DNA of 64,000 nt from Phanerochaete sordida (Eukaryota; Basidiomycota; Agaricomycetes; Polyporales; Phanerochaetaceae). Below, one piece after another: positions 38,142 to 48,475 of this stretch. Numbering within the stretch: position 1 is the stretch's first letter; the number at the start of each line of letters is the position of its first letter. Under the pieces are notes generated by a model. That model ran no database searches and was not told the origin of the DNA. It worked only from the letters and a program-made list of their open reading frames with translations. The stretch covers positions 186,001 to 250,000 of the forward strand of contig BPQB01000032.1 of NCBI GenBank assembly GCA_019973155.2, read 5' to 3'. Made by a program: the position numbers and the translations under genes.

Positions 38142-39747
38142 ATGGCCAACCCCGACACCAGCTTTGGCGTCGTGTATACCCCCGCTTCCGTCGGTCCTGC
38201 CGCCGGCCAGCAGAAGGCGTCGGTGAGCGACGCGACGCTCGACCAGCTGGGGGTGCGCTACATCCGCCTCACCTGGGTCGACTGGACGAACACGACGCGG
38301 TACCATGTCCTCACGCGCTCGTACTTCCGCAAGCTCCTGCGCTCGTCCCGCCCGGGCATCACGGTCACCGCCGCGGCGTTCGGCATCGTGTTCCTCCACG
38401 TCTGCGACGGCTTCAGCGTCACCGGCGAGTACCTCTTCGCGCTCGACGAGAGCAGCTTCCGCGTATGCCCCTACTCGCCCGGGCACGCGACCATCATGGG
38501 CTTCTTCCAGAACCTGGTGCCGCAGCCCGTACACGGCCTCGAGATGCTGGATGACCCTCGCACGCAGCTCGCGCGGGTGGAGCGGATCGCGAGGGAGAAG
38601 GCAGGCGTGGCGTACCTGGTCGGCTTCGAGTCCGAGTTCATCTTGCTCAAGTCGACTTCGCCGCCCGTCGCGATCAACAATGCGGACTACGCCGTGTCTC
38701 AGAAGCTTCCCGCGGGGTCCATCGAGGCCAAAGTGCTTGAGGAGATCGCCGACGCGCTGCAGGACGCGGGGATCGAGGTGCAGAAGTACCATGGCGAGGC
38801 TGCGCCGGGGCAGGTGAGTGCGGCCGCTCACCATCGCCGCTTTGCACTCATGCTGTTGTCAGTACGAGATGATCACGGGTCCGCTCCCGCCGTTGCAGGC
38901 TGCGGATGCGTGCGTCGCCACCCGCGAAACGATCTTCAATGTCGCAGCCAAGCACGGCCTGCGCGCGACATTCGCGCCAAGGATCCACGCCTACAGCGGT
39001 ACGCCCGTCGTCCCGCCCACACCAATCGACCGCTGATGCGCGCGCACAGCCGGCACAGCAGCGCACGTCCACATGTCCGTGCACGACCTGGGTACACACC
39101 CGGAGCCAGCGCGCGCGCGGGGCGACGAGGCGCGTGCGCCGGCGCTGCGCGCGACGGAGCGCTCGTTCCTGCAGGGCGTCGTCGCGCAGCTCCCCGCGCT
39201 CTGCGCGCTGACGCTGCCCACGGCGTTCTCGTACGGGCGCGTGCACGACGGCATCTGGAGCGGCGGCACGTACGCGGCGTGGGGCACGGAGAACCGCGAG
39301 GCGCCCGTGCGCGTGTGCGGTTCTGCGGGGAACCGCCACCTTGAAGCGCGCTTCGTCGACGGCACCGCGTGCCCGCACCTCGCGCTCGCGGGCATCCTCG
39401 GCGCGGGCACGCGCGCCATCGCGGAGCGCGCGCTCCTCGAGACCGGCGACTGTGCGAAGTCGGTCGCGACGATGACTGAGGAGGAGCGCGCCGCGGCGGG
39501 CGTGTCGGACGCGGCGAGGCTCGGTCCGACCTTGGGGGACGCGCGGAAGGCGTTCAAGGGGAGTTCGGTCATGCGCGAGGTCTTCGGTGACGACTTTGTC
39601 GACAAATACAGTCTGGTCAACAAGGTGAGCCTTGCGAGACTGATTTTCCATGTGGCGCCGCGCTAAGCACGTCTGCAGACGGCGGAAGAGCTCTTCGTGG
39701 CCGACACTGAAGAAGAGACGGTCACCAAGCTCGTCAATTATTACTAG
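38142..39747 (+). CDS. Glutamine synthetase-like protein, FluG C-terminal/GlnA-like type
   Basis: Four exons (38142-38813, 38863-38998, 39050-39624, 39679-39747) sum exactly to a 483-residue protein with a glutamine-synthetase catalytic domain. Catalytic-fold motifs are YLVGFESEFILL (metal-binding glutamates), YEMITGPLPPLQAADA, ATFAPRIHAYS-GTAAHVHMS (the His ligand region), NREAPVRV and NRHLEARFVDGTACPHLAL. This is the divergent class related to the C-terminal half of FluG and to bacterial gamma-glutamyl-amide ligases rather than true glutamine synthetase. An N-terminal beta-grasp-like part precedes it. The likely reaction is ATP-dependent amidation of a glutamate-like carboxylate with an amine, substrate unknown. 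It is tail-to-tail with CLN3. Confidence 0.88.
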
Positions 39748-39953
39748 ATAGCGCGAGGTCTCCATGTCAGAATTGTACAAGGTTTGGTTTGGATCTCGGA
39801 CTGGGATACGTACTTTGGGATTATTGCGCCAATCGTCAAGGACTCGAATATACTCGCCCTTCACATCCTACATGTCACTCGCCTTTGGAACAATAACTAG
39901 GGCTATATTCTCGCTCGTAAAAACCATATGATACACGGAACCCGACCTTGGTT

Positions 39954-42179
39954 TCAGAGGCTCGTGCAAATCGTCTTCCCCCTCGCCACCTGCGCCCTGC
40001 AGAGCTCGACCTCGGTCGGGACCGCAGCGACAGCGGCGAGCAGGATGCCCATCGAATCCGCGAAGCCGATCGAGCCGATCTTGAACTCGTGCTCCTGCTT
40101 CGCGCGCTCGTGGTCGCCGTTCACGACGGGCGGCCGCTCCTGGTTGAGCCGGTAGAAGACGTTGACACTGGGAAGCGAATGTCAGCGGGAGCCCAGGAGT
40201 AAGACGGTGGGCACGGCGTACTAGGCGAGCCCGCCGCAGAAGCCCTCGAGGCTGATGAGCAGGAAGACGAGGGAGAAGCTGAGCGCTTCCGAGTCGTCGC
40301 CGAAGATGCCTGCGGCGGATTCGACGGCGAGGATCGTGAGGATCCCGGCTTGCACGAAGGCCGGGAGGCTCAGCAGCCGAGGGGGCAACGGTGGGAAGCC
40401 AAGCGAGATGGACGACCGGGAGATGAACACCGTCGTCTGATAGACGAGCTGTTGAGCTGTTAGCACACGGCTGGTCACGAAAGGTGGTGTCCATACCTGC
40501 CACAGAGGGTAGTAGTCGCGGATGGAGTGGATGATCCGGCTCAAGAGCGGATAGCGGTCTGGCGAGGGTACTGGGTATACTAGAGTAGGGGCAACACCCT
40601 GTGTACTTACGTGTCAGTACTCGCTAACTCTCGCGGAAGACTCATAACTTGCCTGATTAATGGTATATTCAAACTAGGGCGGATGAATGAGCAACACCGT
40701 CGGACGAAAATAAAGCTGCATCGCGCTCACTAGGTATACACAGACTAGCTCTCGTCGTGAGCGCGAGTTTACTTGCAGATACGGTGGGGGGAGCTCACAT
40801 AATGGGACCATGTACTTCAACATCAGAGGCTTAACGAGCTCCCACTTGTCGGGCAGTGACAGAGCTACTGCCGACTTCGGAATGACGGGTACATCTTCGT
40901 CGTCCGTTGGGACAGCGGTGTACTCTGCTGCAATGAGAGTCGTTTCCTCTTCCTCGTCTGCAGAGAATATGGGCAGCGCAGCAAACACTTCGGGTTGCGG
41001 CAACAATAGGTAGTATGCGAGGGGGATGGCGAATGGTAGGATCTGCTGCACATCAGACTTGGCCGCGCTGAGCCTCGCGTAAGGGCTTACTGAAGAAATG
41101 CCAACGCCTGTGCGCACGCCCAGGCCTCTAACGATCCACCACAACGATGCACCGACAAGACCAGCCGCGCCAGTGCCCGCAGAGAAGTACCTAAGTGGTT
41201 GGCATTATTAACGCGGATTTTAGAGGAAGCTGAGATCTGCGCACCCCAGGCTTTGGCCTCCTACGCTCGGCGGGTGATATCTCGTCGATAGTTGCAGGAA
41301 TGTCAGCTCTCCCAACCCTACGCAGGTATAAGTGGTCAAAAGACTATTTGGCGAAAATCTCGTACTAGAAGAAGTCGTATACCTGAGGAGAAAGAAGCAA
41401 AACATATTCCCAAGAGTCTCATGCCTAGGCTATCGAACAGTGCAACGACCTGGGTGGTCCCGTGAGCCTAAATCTGTAGCGCGAGCAGTTCGAGCTCACT
41501 ATCATGCCAGACACGCTGATGGCACAGCATCCTATGAGCCGTTTCGCATATCGTATCCGCCCCTTCAAGATGTACGGCCAACCGACTTTGGCGACAAGAG
41601 CGGGGAATATGTTGCAGAAAGCGATGATTCCCTTGGGCGTGGAGGGTGGGACAAGGTCCAGTGCCGCCGACAGTATTACGACATAGAGCACTGCATGAAC
41701 TCGCCTATCAGCGGGGCGATCTAGGCACACTGGGTAAGGTGACGCACCGTTGTTAATAAGCCCGAATAGAAAGAACGAGCATCCAAGCTTGAATAGTAGC
41801 TTCCGCGCTGACGCTACTCAATAGTCAGTGATTAGCGTATGACTTCGATACCAGCGTGGTCTCAAGACGCCTGCACGGTGCCAGGTCCATGGTACGGATG
41901 CGTCGAATCTGTCGATGCATGCGCCATGTCCAGCTCTGCCCGTGACCGGTGCGCGCGCAGTTGCTCACCTGGGACTGAGCCGCCTAGGCCACCTTCGCGA
42001 AGCAGGGGCGCTGTTGTTTCGTTCGCGCGATCCTCGAACGTTGTATTACTTTCCATGATGTCTTCTGTGCTCGGGTACAAGTTACCGTGCAGTCTCGTGC
42101 TGCTTGGCGTGGGTGAAAGTGCGCGTAGTTCGACCGCGTCAGAGCTCGTTCGATTATTATGGGGAAAGGATCTAGACAT
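39954..42179 (-). CDS. CLN3: CLN3/Btn1 (battenin) vacuolar membrane protein
   Basis: Multi-pass membrane protein of the CLN3 family, acting in vacuole/endosome pH and lipid homeostasis. Exon 1 starts at 42179 with a polar N-tail (MSRSFPHNNRTSSDAVELRA ... TTAPLLREGG). Splicing then gives KLLFKLGCSFFLFGLINN, VLYVVILSAALDLVPPSTP, AFCNIFPALVAKVGWPYILK, RIRYAKRLIGCCAISVSGM, GLVGASLWWIVRGLGVRTG, LPFAIPLAYYLLLPQPEVF, LISLEGFCGGLAYVNVFYR and the C-terminal SIGFADSMGILLAAVAAVP; the TGA is at 39954-39956. These segments match the family from start to finish. A loop between the central helices is acidic (DEEEETT). Several introns of about 50-60 nt are needed; I did not fix every boundary. Confidence 0.9.
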
Positions 42180-42916
42180 TCAACGCGAGGACGACATTCG
42201 CAGGAGCTCAACGGTGTGCGACGAGTCTGGCTGTGTCGGGGGACGAGGCAGAGTTCGGACACCCCGCTCAGGCCAGCGCCCGGGGCGGGGAAACGCTGTG
42301 ATGCGTGACGTGACGACGAATATGGGCGTCTATGAGGCGCTTGATGCGCCCGCCCGAGCGGTCGGAGGCGCGCCGCGGCGCCCTGCTCCCCGCCATGACT
42401 TTGGGCTTGCGCGCGAGGACTTGTAGGGTCTTTCAAGTGAGTTCTTGGGTGCATGGATCTCGAGCTCAGTTCCTCAAACTTATCGCGATTGTGGTCTAGA
42501 AACAATCGGGGTGTTTGTCTGGGGTCGAGGGATACGGCAACCATCTGAGTCTGCGTGTAGCAACGGGCACCCATGGCGGGGCCAAGAAGGCTGATTCTAC
42601 GGTTGCCATTGCGAATGCTTGGGACGGCATCGCGGCCCTGCGCCCTGTCGGTAGGCGGCACGGTGTGTGAAATTGGCACTTGGCGATGAGCGTGCAGCGC
42701 GCTGTGAGCATCCGCCCGGTTTCTCTGTTGTCTTCCTTCTTCCACCTTCTCTCGGTGCTGGCGTCGGTTCTCTTTCGCAGCTAGCCTGCAGTCCATTCCT
42801 TTGTTCTGGCAACACTTCCTTTCTTTTCAACTCGCTGAGGATAGCTCTGGAGAAGCTTCCGCTTGGGCATGCACTAGGGATCCACTTGGTTGAACCGAGA
42901 AAGGGCGTAGAAATTC
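42180..42916. other. Divergent intergenic region (CLN3 / 7TM-like gene)
   Basis: About 740 bp containing both promoters. Open frames here on the minus strand lack conserved sequence and are not supported as genes. Confidence 0.55.
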
Positions 42917-45306
42917 ATGGGCTCCATTTGTCTCTCGCTGGCACCAAACCTCCGCTGCCAGGGGCTGACATCTCAGGAAGCGATTGCTTTGATTGTTCCC
43001 CCCGCACTGGAACTGATCTTTTGCGTCGGGTTATTTGGCGTGAAGCGCGGGTTGGGTCTCAGGTGAGCAGTGTTAAAGAATTCTAGCAAAGCGACTCTGA
43101 CGTGGAATGTAGGAAAGAATATCTCTTGTCTACTGAAGGCATTTTGTACTTTTTGCTTGCGTTGGCAGACTTGCTATCGCACCGTCTACCTCAGGTTACG
43201 GACTCTCTAAGCCGGTTTAAGGCTCTGGACATCTTCATCGGTTCGTAATAGGTGCCTTCAACTTCTCACTGATTGCTGAACAACGATACCTGCCAGGAAT
43301 ATCGTCGACTGTCCCCCTCACATTCTATCTGTCCTTCCTGTTCATCCTCGCCTCAAAGGACTTTGTACCAAATCTGCCTCTACGCCTTCAGGCCGTCACC
43401 AAATATGCGCTCCTATGTATAGTCCCCATGGTTCTCGCTTTCAACCTCCTGGGATCCTTTGCCACTCTCACATATCGTGCGTAGACGCCTTCTGACACAT
43501 AAACCGTAACTTGACTGACGTCTCATAGGTTTTGTACACCCCAAGCCAAACTCGTCGGAAATCGGTGTGAAATATGCCGATGCCACCCTGGAGTTATTCT
43601 TCAACAGTCTCACTCTGGTGCTTCTCGTCATTTTCCAGGCCGTGACCTTCTCTACGTGCTTCTACCGCCTCATACAGGCCCTGCTGGACCAGAGGCGAAT
43701 CGACGTGACAGCGAATGGGAACGACCACGAGCGCCATTTTATCAACGGTACAGGCTGGATTGCACTCGGTGTCAAGCTTGGCGCACTCGAGAGTATCATA
43801 GGATTCGCTTCTGGGGACTTCGGGCTCACCCTGACCCGACGCATCCTGCGGTTCCTCGGCCGAGCATGCCTGATTATCGGCGCCATTAAAGGGTATGTCC
43901 TTGACGCATGCCCTCTGTTGATTGAGAGTTAACGGGTGCCCAGTATCGACGCAGTAGAGGACTTCCACTTTATCAAACGGGAACCAAAAAGTCGTCCAAT
44001 GCGTAAATCTGCGCTGCGTGCTCTCATCTCATCCCCAAACCCCGCCACCTTCCATCAGATCGGCGGCTACGATTATGAGCCCAGCATCGCACCACCAGCG
44101 GCCGTCAGCAGGTCGCGCACGATCACCATGCGCTCGTCCATGGCCGTCTCGCCAGTCGTCTCTAGTATTCAGCAAGCGATCACCCCCCGCCAGTCGTTCC
44201 TCTCCATGAGCCAGGACCTCACCACGCCCAGCCGGTCGGTCTACTCGGGCACTGCGACTCCGTCGCGATACACTGCTGCAACGACCGGGTCCGCGCAACC
44301 CCAGACCCCAGTGCAGGCCCCAGATTCGCGCAGCGCCTCCCCGGACAAGCCGCCCCGCGTCATCGTGCGCCATCGCCATGGCCGCGCGCCGACCCTGGAC
44401 TTCAACCGTTTCTCAGACCTCGGGCTCCCCGGCTCGGAGGCGCGCAACCGGTCGCTCGACTCGCCCAAGCTGCGCTACGACGCGTTGCCGCCCGAGGGCA
44501 CGACCGCAGACCCCTTCGCGGCGGACCCCTCGCCCGCGCTGCGCGGCTTCGTCTTCCCGCCGCCGCCGCTCCCCGCGCTGCCCACGCAGGCGCGCACCCG
44601 CCACACGATCGGCGTCCCGCGCCACGACGCCCCCGCCCGCGCGGCGGCGCGCCAGAGCTCGCAGACGTTCGTCGGCACCGACACGCTCGGGACGCTCCAT
44701 GCGCTGGCGATGGAGTCCCCGCGCACGCTCCCCGACACCGCGTTCGCGCGCCTCCCGCGCGAGCCCGCGCCGTCGATCGCGGAGAGCGACAACCAGACGG
44801 TCGTCGGCGCGGCGTCGCTGGCGCGCACCGCGAGCGAGCGCACCGTCGCGAGCACCACGACCCTCGTGCGCCGCGGCAGCTCCACGAAGCGCAAGCCTGT
44901 GCCGAAGTACGAGGAGGACGTTGATCCTGTCCCAGCGGTCGTCTCGGAGAAGGAAACTGAAGAGGTCGTCGAGGTCGTCGAGGCTGCGCCTGAAGCCCCG
45001 AAGGCGATCGTGTCTGGGGCGAAGGCAGGGAAAGGCCTGGCGACTCTCCCAAGTGATCCCAGGCCGAAAGGGCGTCGTCGCCCTGCTCGCACGTCGACGC
45101 AGTCGGCGCCCGACCTGTCGGCCGCGGGAGCACCCGTTGCGCCGCTCCCATCTCCACGTATCAAGAGCATTGGGAGAGCCCCGAGGAAGTGGACGCCCAC
45201 GCCGTCTCAAAGCGAAGCCGTGCGGGCGAGCGTCGTTGCGGAGTGGCATGAAGGAGACCAAGGGATTTACCCTACTCCCCCTGGTTCTGCTGGAGTCGCT
45301 GTCTAG
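42917..45306 (+). CDS. Uncharacterised seven-hydrophobic-segment membrane protein with long tail
   Basis: Five exons (42917-43062, 43113-43240, 43297-43476, 43529-43892, 43944-45306) sum exactly to a 726-residue protein. Seven hydrophobic stretches occupy the first ~280 residues, near 20-43 (EAIALIVPPALELIFCVGLF), 54-72, 88-113 (FIGISSTVPLTFYLSFLFIL), 128-153, 172-200 (FFNSLTLVLLVIFQAVTFST), 228-248 and 262-278. The remaining ~445 residues are a polar, Ser/Pro/Arg-rich, presumably cytosolic tail with many SP/TP sites and an acidic VVEVVEAAPEAPK patch. No signal peptide is obvious; the N-terminus is short. The layout resembles a GPCR-like receptor, but I recognise no family. Function should be treated as unknown. 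Confidence 0.85.
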
Positions 45307-45382
45307 GAAGTGGTTTCGGACTTATCGCGAGTTGCTGTTGTCAGTTGTAATGGATTTGTCTGAGCTGCACTGGGTTGAATTA

Positions 45383-46775
45383 TTACCAAATCTCAATCGC
45401 GCGAAAGAGCTCATACGTCTCGCAATTGGTGTGAGTGCATCGAAAATTACAACATGTTCCATGGGATAGGAGGGATAAATACAGGTATAATGCGCATCGT
45501 GCAATGGGAGTGTCCTCATTAGTTCTAACGAGGAATGGGTAAGCATGGAGCGCATCGACGGTCGCAGGCCAGCGTACCTCTGGTACTCGGAATATCGTAA
45601 TTTCCTGGAAGACACGTCAGAGAATCCGCGAGCGCAACGCGACATAGAGGTTACCTGTTGCTTGAAGTATCTCCGGTTTTCCTCATCGATGAGGACTAGA
45701 TTGAGGTAATATCTAACGCTGAACTTCTTGTTCACTTCGCGGAACGTGGGTGTCAGGTCAAACCCTCCGAGGAAGAGACGGATGGGAATGGTCTCTCCTG
45801 CAACCAAATGAGATGAACAAGCCCACTGAGATAGTGAGCCACATACCTCTGACCGGAGCCCCATCCATGATCTCGAACTTCGTGATAGTCTCGCTTTCGT
45901 TGTATTGATTCGGGGGCGAGCCAGTCGTCTCCCGGCGTATAATGGAGAGCTCCATATGCTTGATCTTGATGCGTACTAGCAGGAAGTAGATCTTGCCGAC
46001 GATAACATCCTTGAGGTGGTACCTTGACAGGCGTGAGGTCACCCTGCATTGAAAGGGAATATACGGAGACGCACTTCGATTTGTTGTACTCGAACTCAAT
46101 GTGTAGGCAGTCCTCGATACCGACCTCCATCTTGATAGAGTTGTTGCTGTCCGGAGGCATTCTGTATGAATGCACCCATACGTCTTTCTCCTTGGTGACG
46201 TCTGCTATTCGGCGAGATATTGTCACCCTGACGAAGTACCTAGAGACCTCATATATGTCATGGACTCAGGTATTCAGCAGAAGCCACGCGTACCGCAGCT
46301 TCACATTGATGCCTTGGTAGCTCTCAAACTGCTTCTCCACGTTCTTGAAGAGGAAGTCGAATGTCTGGGCTTGTCGCATCTCTCCTGGCGCAGCCAACTC
46401 TTGTGATAGCGACAAGAACTCATGGTGGTGTCCGCGGTCGTAGAAGAGTTCTGAAAGTTCTATAAGCTTGTGAGCTGTGGGAAGATAACAGTACGACGTA
46501 CCGATGCTCCCTACGAACTCGACCTTGATTCCCTCATGTGCCAGTTTCTTACCATCCCGGACGCGCACGGTCACCTACGTGAACATGAGATAACTCGTAC
46601 GTAATCACAAACCCTGGAATACGCGCACCTGACCCGACACAGAGTCGCCGTCGTAGTATACGGGACACGTAATCACCCGCTCTTTCTCTGACTTCGTGTC
46701 GACCTTCTTGCGCTCATCCTCGCCGTCGAGCTTGACCTCCACATCAACGGGGGACGCGAAGAAATAGGCAGCCAT
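45383..46775 (-). CDS. VPS26: Retromer subunit VPS26
   Basis: Arrestin-fold subunit of the retromer (with VPS35 and VPS29), which retrieves cargo from endosomes to the Golgi. The start MAAYFFASPVDVEVKLDG at 46775 is preferred over an in-frame ATG five codons upstream because it matches the family start. Following exons give RVRDGKKLAHEGIKVEFVG, ELFYDRGHHHEFLSLSQELA, FDFLFKNVEKQFESYQGINV, RYFVRVTI, WVHSYRMPPDSNNSIKMEVG, IEDCLHIEFEYNKSKYHLKD, GKIYFLLVRIKIKHMELSII, FEIMDGAPVRGE and PIRLFLGGFDLTPTF, and RYYLNLVLIDEENRRYFKQQ-EITIFRVPE. The extreme C-terminus is ambiguous: either an exon runs on to a stop at 45383-45385, or an intron follows VPE and removes most of that extension. Confidence 0.93.
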
Positions 46776-46903
46776 GCTAGAGGTGCTCAAGTAGGTTTCA
46801 GCCCGTATGTGTGGGCCGAACTATCCCTGCAGGGTCAAAGGATATGTCGGAGGAGGTGTGAGTGCAAGCTGGAGTAGTCCCGCAGTCTCAACGCCGCCGT
46901 ATC

Positions 46904-46913
46904 GCGCTAGCGC
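46904..46913. repeat. 10-bp palindrome GCGCTAGCGC
   Basis: Perfect inverted symmetry, about 130 bp upstream of the VPS26 start codon. Possible binding site; no factor is known to me. Confidence 0.6.
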
Positions 46914-46922
46914 TGTCGCTTT

Positions 46923-46934
46923 GGGTTAGGGTTA
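46923..46934 (+). repeat. Two telomere-type repeats (GGGTTA)2
   Basis: GGGTTAGGGTTA is exactly two units of the TTAGGG repeat used by basidiomycete telomeres. Inside a promoter it could be a site for a TTAGGG-binding Myb factor of the Tbf1/Rap1 class, or a relic interstitial telomeric repeat. Confidence 0.7.
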
Positions 46935-46953
46935 CGGATATTCGGTACTTCGT

Positions 46954-46984
46954 CACCGTAACGGTGTACGCTGCAGTACTGCAG
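46954..46984. repeat. Two adjacent palindromes upstream of VPS26
   Basis: CACCGT-A-ACGGTG (46954-46966) is a perfect inverted repeat with a 1-nt centre. Four bases later CTGCAGTACTGCAG (46971-46984) is a perfect 14-bp palindrome. Both could bind dimeric regulators. Confidence 0.7.
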
Positions 46985-47077
46985 GTTTCTACGCCCACTC
47001 GTCCGAAAGCTGTCGCAAGGCCTACGTGCACAACACTAGAGCAATTTCGCATGACAATTCTATAAAATACAGACAGA

Positions 47078-48134
47078 TCAGAGCTTCGCAGAGGCAGCTT
47101 TCTGCGCCGCTCCGGCCGCATCCGTCGACCTCCAGATAGGCTCAAATGCTTTGAAGTTCTCCACAGTGTCCTCCAGCTGCTTCTGAACAAAAGAGCCAGC
47201 ATCCGAGCCGCATGCCACCTTTATCCATCCCTTCGGGGCGTTCTTCATGACCTCATACGCAAAACCTGTCTGAGCGCCGATCTCGAATACTCGGGCCGCG
47301 AATTTCGCTGGATCGCCAACGAAGCCCGCGGCCTCTGCCTGGCGGGGACGCCAGTTCATGGAGTCATAGCCCTGCGTCTCCGGATCGACATAGATCGTTG
47401 ACAGACGGGCTTGTACACTGTCAGCGGTCTTGTTCTCCCCGACGTATGCCGGATGCTTGAGGAAGATCGCCGTAGGGAAGTAGCCGGTGACAATGATGGT
47501 GACGCGTATGCTGAAGAGATACAGCTCTTTCGCGAGGGTCTCGGAGAAGGATTCGAGGGCGAGCTTGGACGCGTTGTAGGGACTCCAAGCCGGAGCGGAG
47601 AGCCCCGCAGCAAGGGAAGAGACGTTAATGATATGTCCCGAGCGGCGTGGTCGGAAGTGAGCAATGAAGGGCTGGGTAAAGGCCAGAGTTCCAAAGAGGT
47701 TGGACTGGAAATGTTGTCGTATCTCTTGCATACTGCAGGACAATCAATAAATGCCGTTATGGGCTATCTCGGAGAAGGCATACCTAAGCTCTTCAAATGC
47801 TCCGTATCCGTTGATATTCGTCCCAGCATTGTTCACTAGGACGTCAACATAGCCGTATACATCGATTGCCTGCTGGGCCGCCTGTCGAATATGCTCGTCC
47901 GAACCATCCAAATCTAGGATAAGCTGCTTCGCCCCAGCAGCACGCAATTCGTCCGGGAACTTCGATGGTGACCGTACGCTAGCAATGACCTAGACCAGAA
48001 GCATTGGAACTTCAATATAGCAAAAGCGGCGTATGGAACGCTAGACTGACCTTATGGCCTTGCTTAAGGACGTGGAGGGCTGTCGCGAGCCCGAGCCCTG
48101 AGCTCGCGCCAGTGATTACCCATACGCGAGACAT
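47078..48134 (-). CDS. Short-chain dehydrogenase/reductase (classical SDR)
   Basis: NAD(P)-dependent oxidoreductase of the classical SDR superfamily. The start MSRVWVITGASSGLGLATAL at 48134 carries the TGxxxGxG dinucleotide motif. An intron follows LKQGHK; later segments are LRAAGAKQLILDLDGSDEHI, DVLVNNAGTNINGYG, and, after an intron joining EEL-S-MQEIRQHF, the catalytic serine in IINVSSLAAGL and YNASK (YxxxK). The last exon includes a C-terminal extension with NWRPRQAEAAGFVGDPAKFA and ends at 47078-47080. The family spans many small-molecule substrates; none can be assigned. It lies head-to-tail upstream of VPS26 on the same strand. Confidence 0.92.
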
Positions 48135-48475
48135 GCAGACGAACGGCGCGTAGAAGAGATAGCGAGAGGAATTTGACATTCTGTGAAGGAATCTATCGCT
48201 TTATAGCCAAGAGCACGCCCTGGGCCCGTGCGGTCTGAGAATTGAATGGATCTTGAACAAGGTCACGCTTCGGCATAACATACGTGAGAAACGTACCAGC
48301 GCAAGGACCAAGATTCACACACCTTGGACATTCAATCAGAGGCAGAAGCCTACGGGCAGCGAATGAATGATAGCAACATCGGAGACTGACCTGTACACGT
48401 CTTGTCAGGAGTACAGTGTGCACGCACGGGACTCAGTTCGAAAGCAGATGAATAACACAAGCTCAGTATTCCGTA
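48135..48475. other. Intergenic (SDR promoter / VWA8 3' region)
   Basis: 341 bp between two minus-strand genes; no further gene seen. Confidence 0.55.

Larger units (their letters stand above)
46776..47077. other. Short same-strand intergenic region with clustered symmetric motifs
   Basis: 302 bp between the SDR stop and the VPS26 start, hence the VPS26 promoter. Contains palindromes at 46904-46913, 46954-46966 and 46971-46984 and two telomere-type repeats at 46923-46934, listed separately. Confidence 0.7.

Noticed and set aside
37926..38834. 302-codon open frame on the minus strand
   Set aside because: It is antisense to the glutamine-synthetase-like gene, whose motifs and splice sites are clear; this frame has none.
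46923..46934. Template region of a telomerase RNA on the minus strand (reads TAACCCTAACCC)
   Set aside because: The gap is only 302 bp and bounded by two well-supported protein genes; fungal telomerase RNAs are much longer, and no other telomerase RNA landmark is seen.
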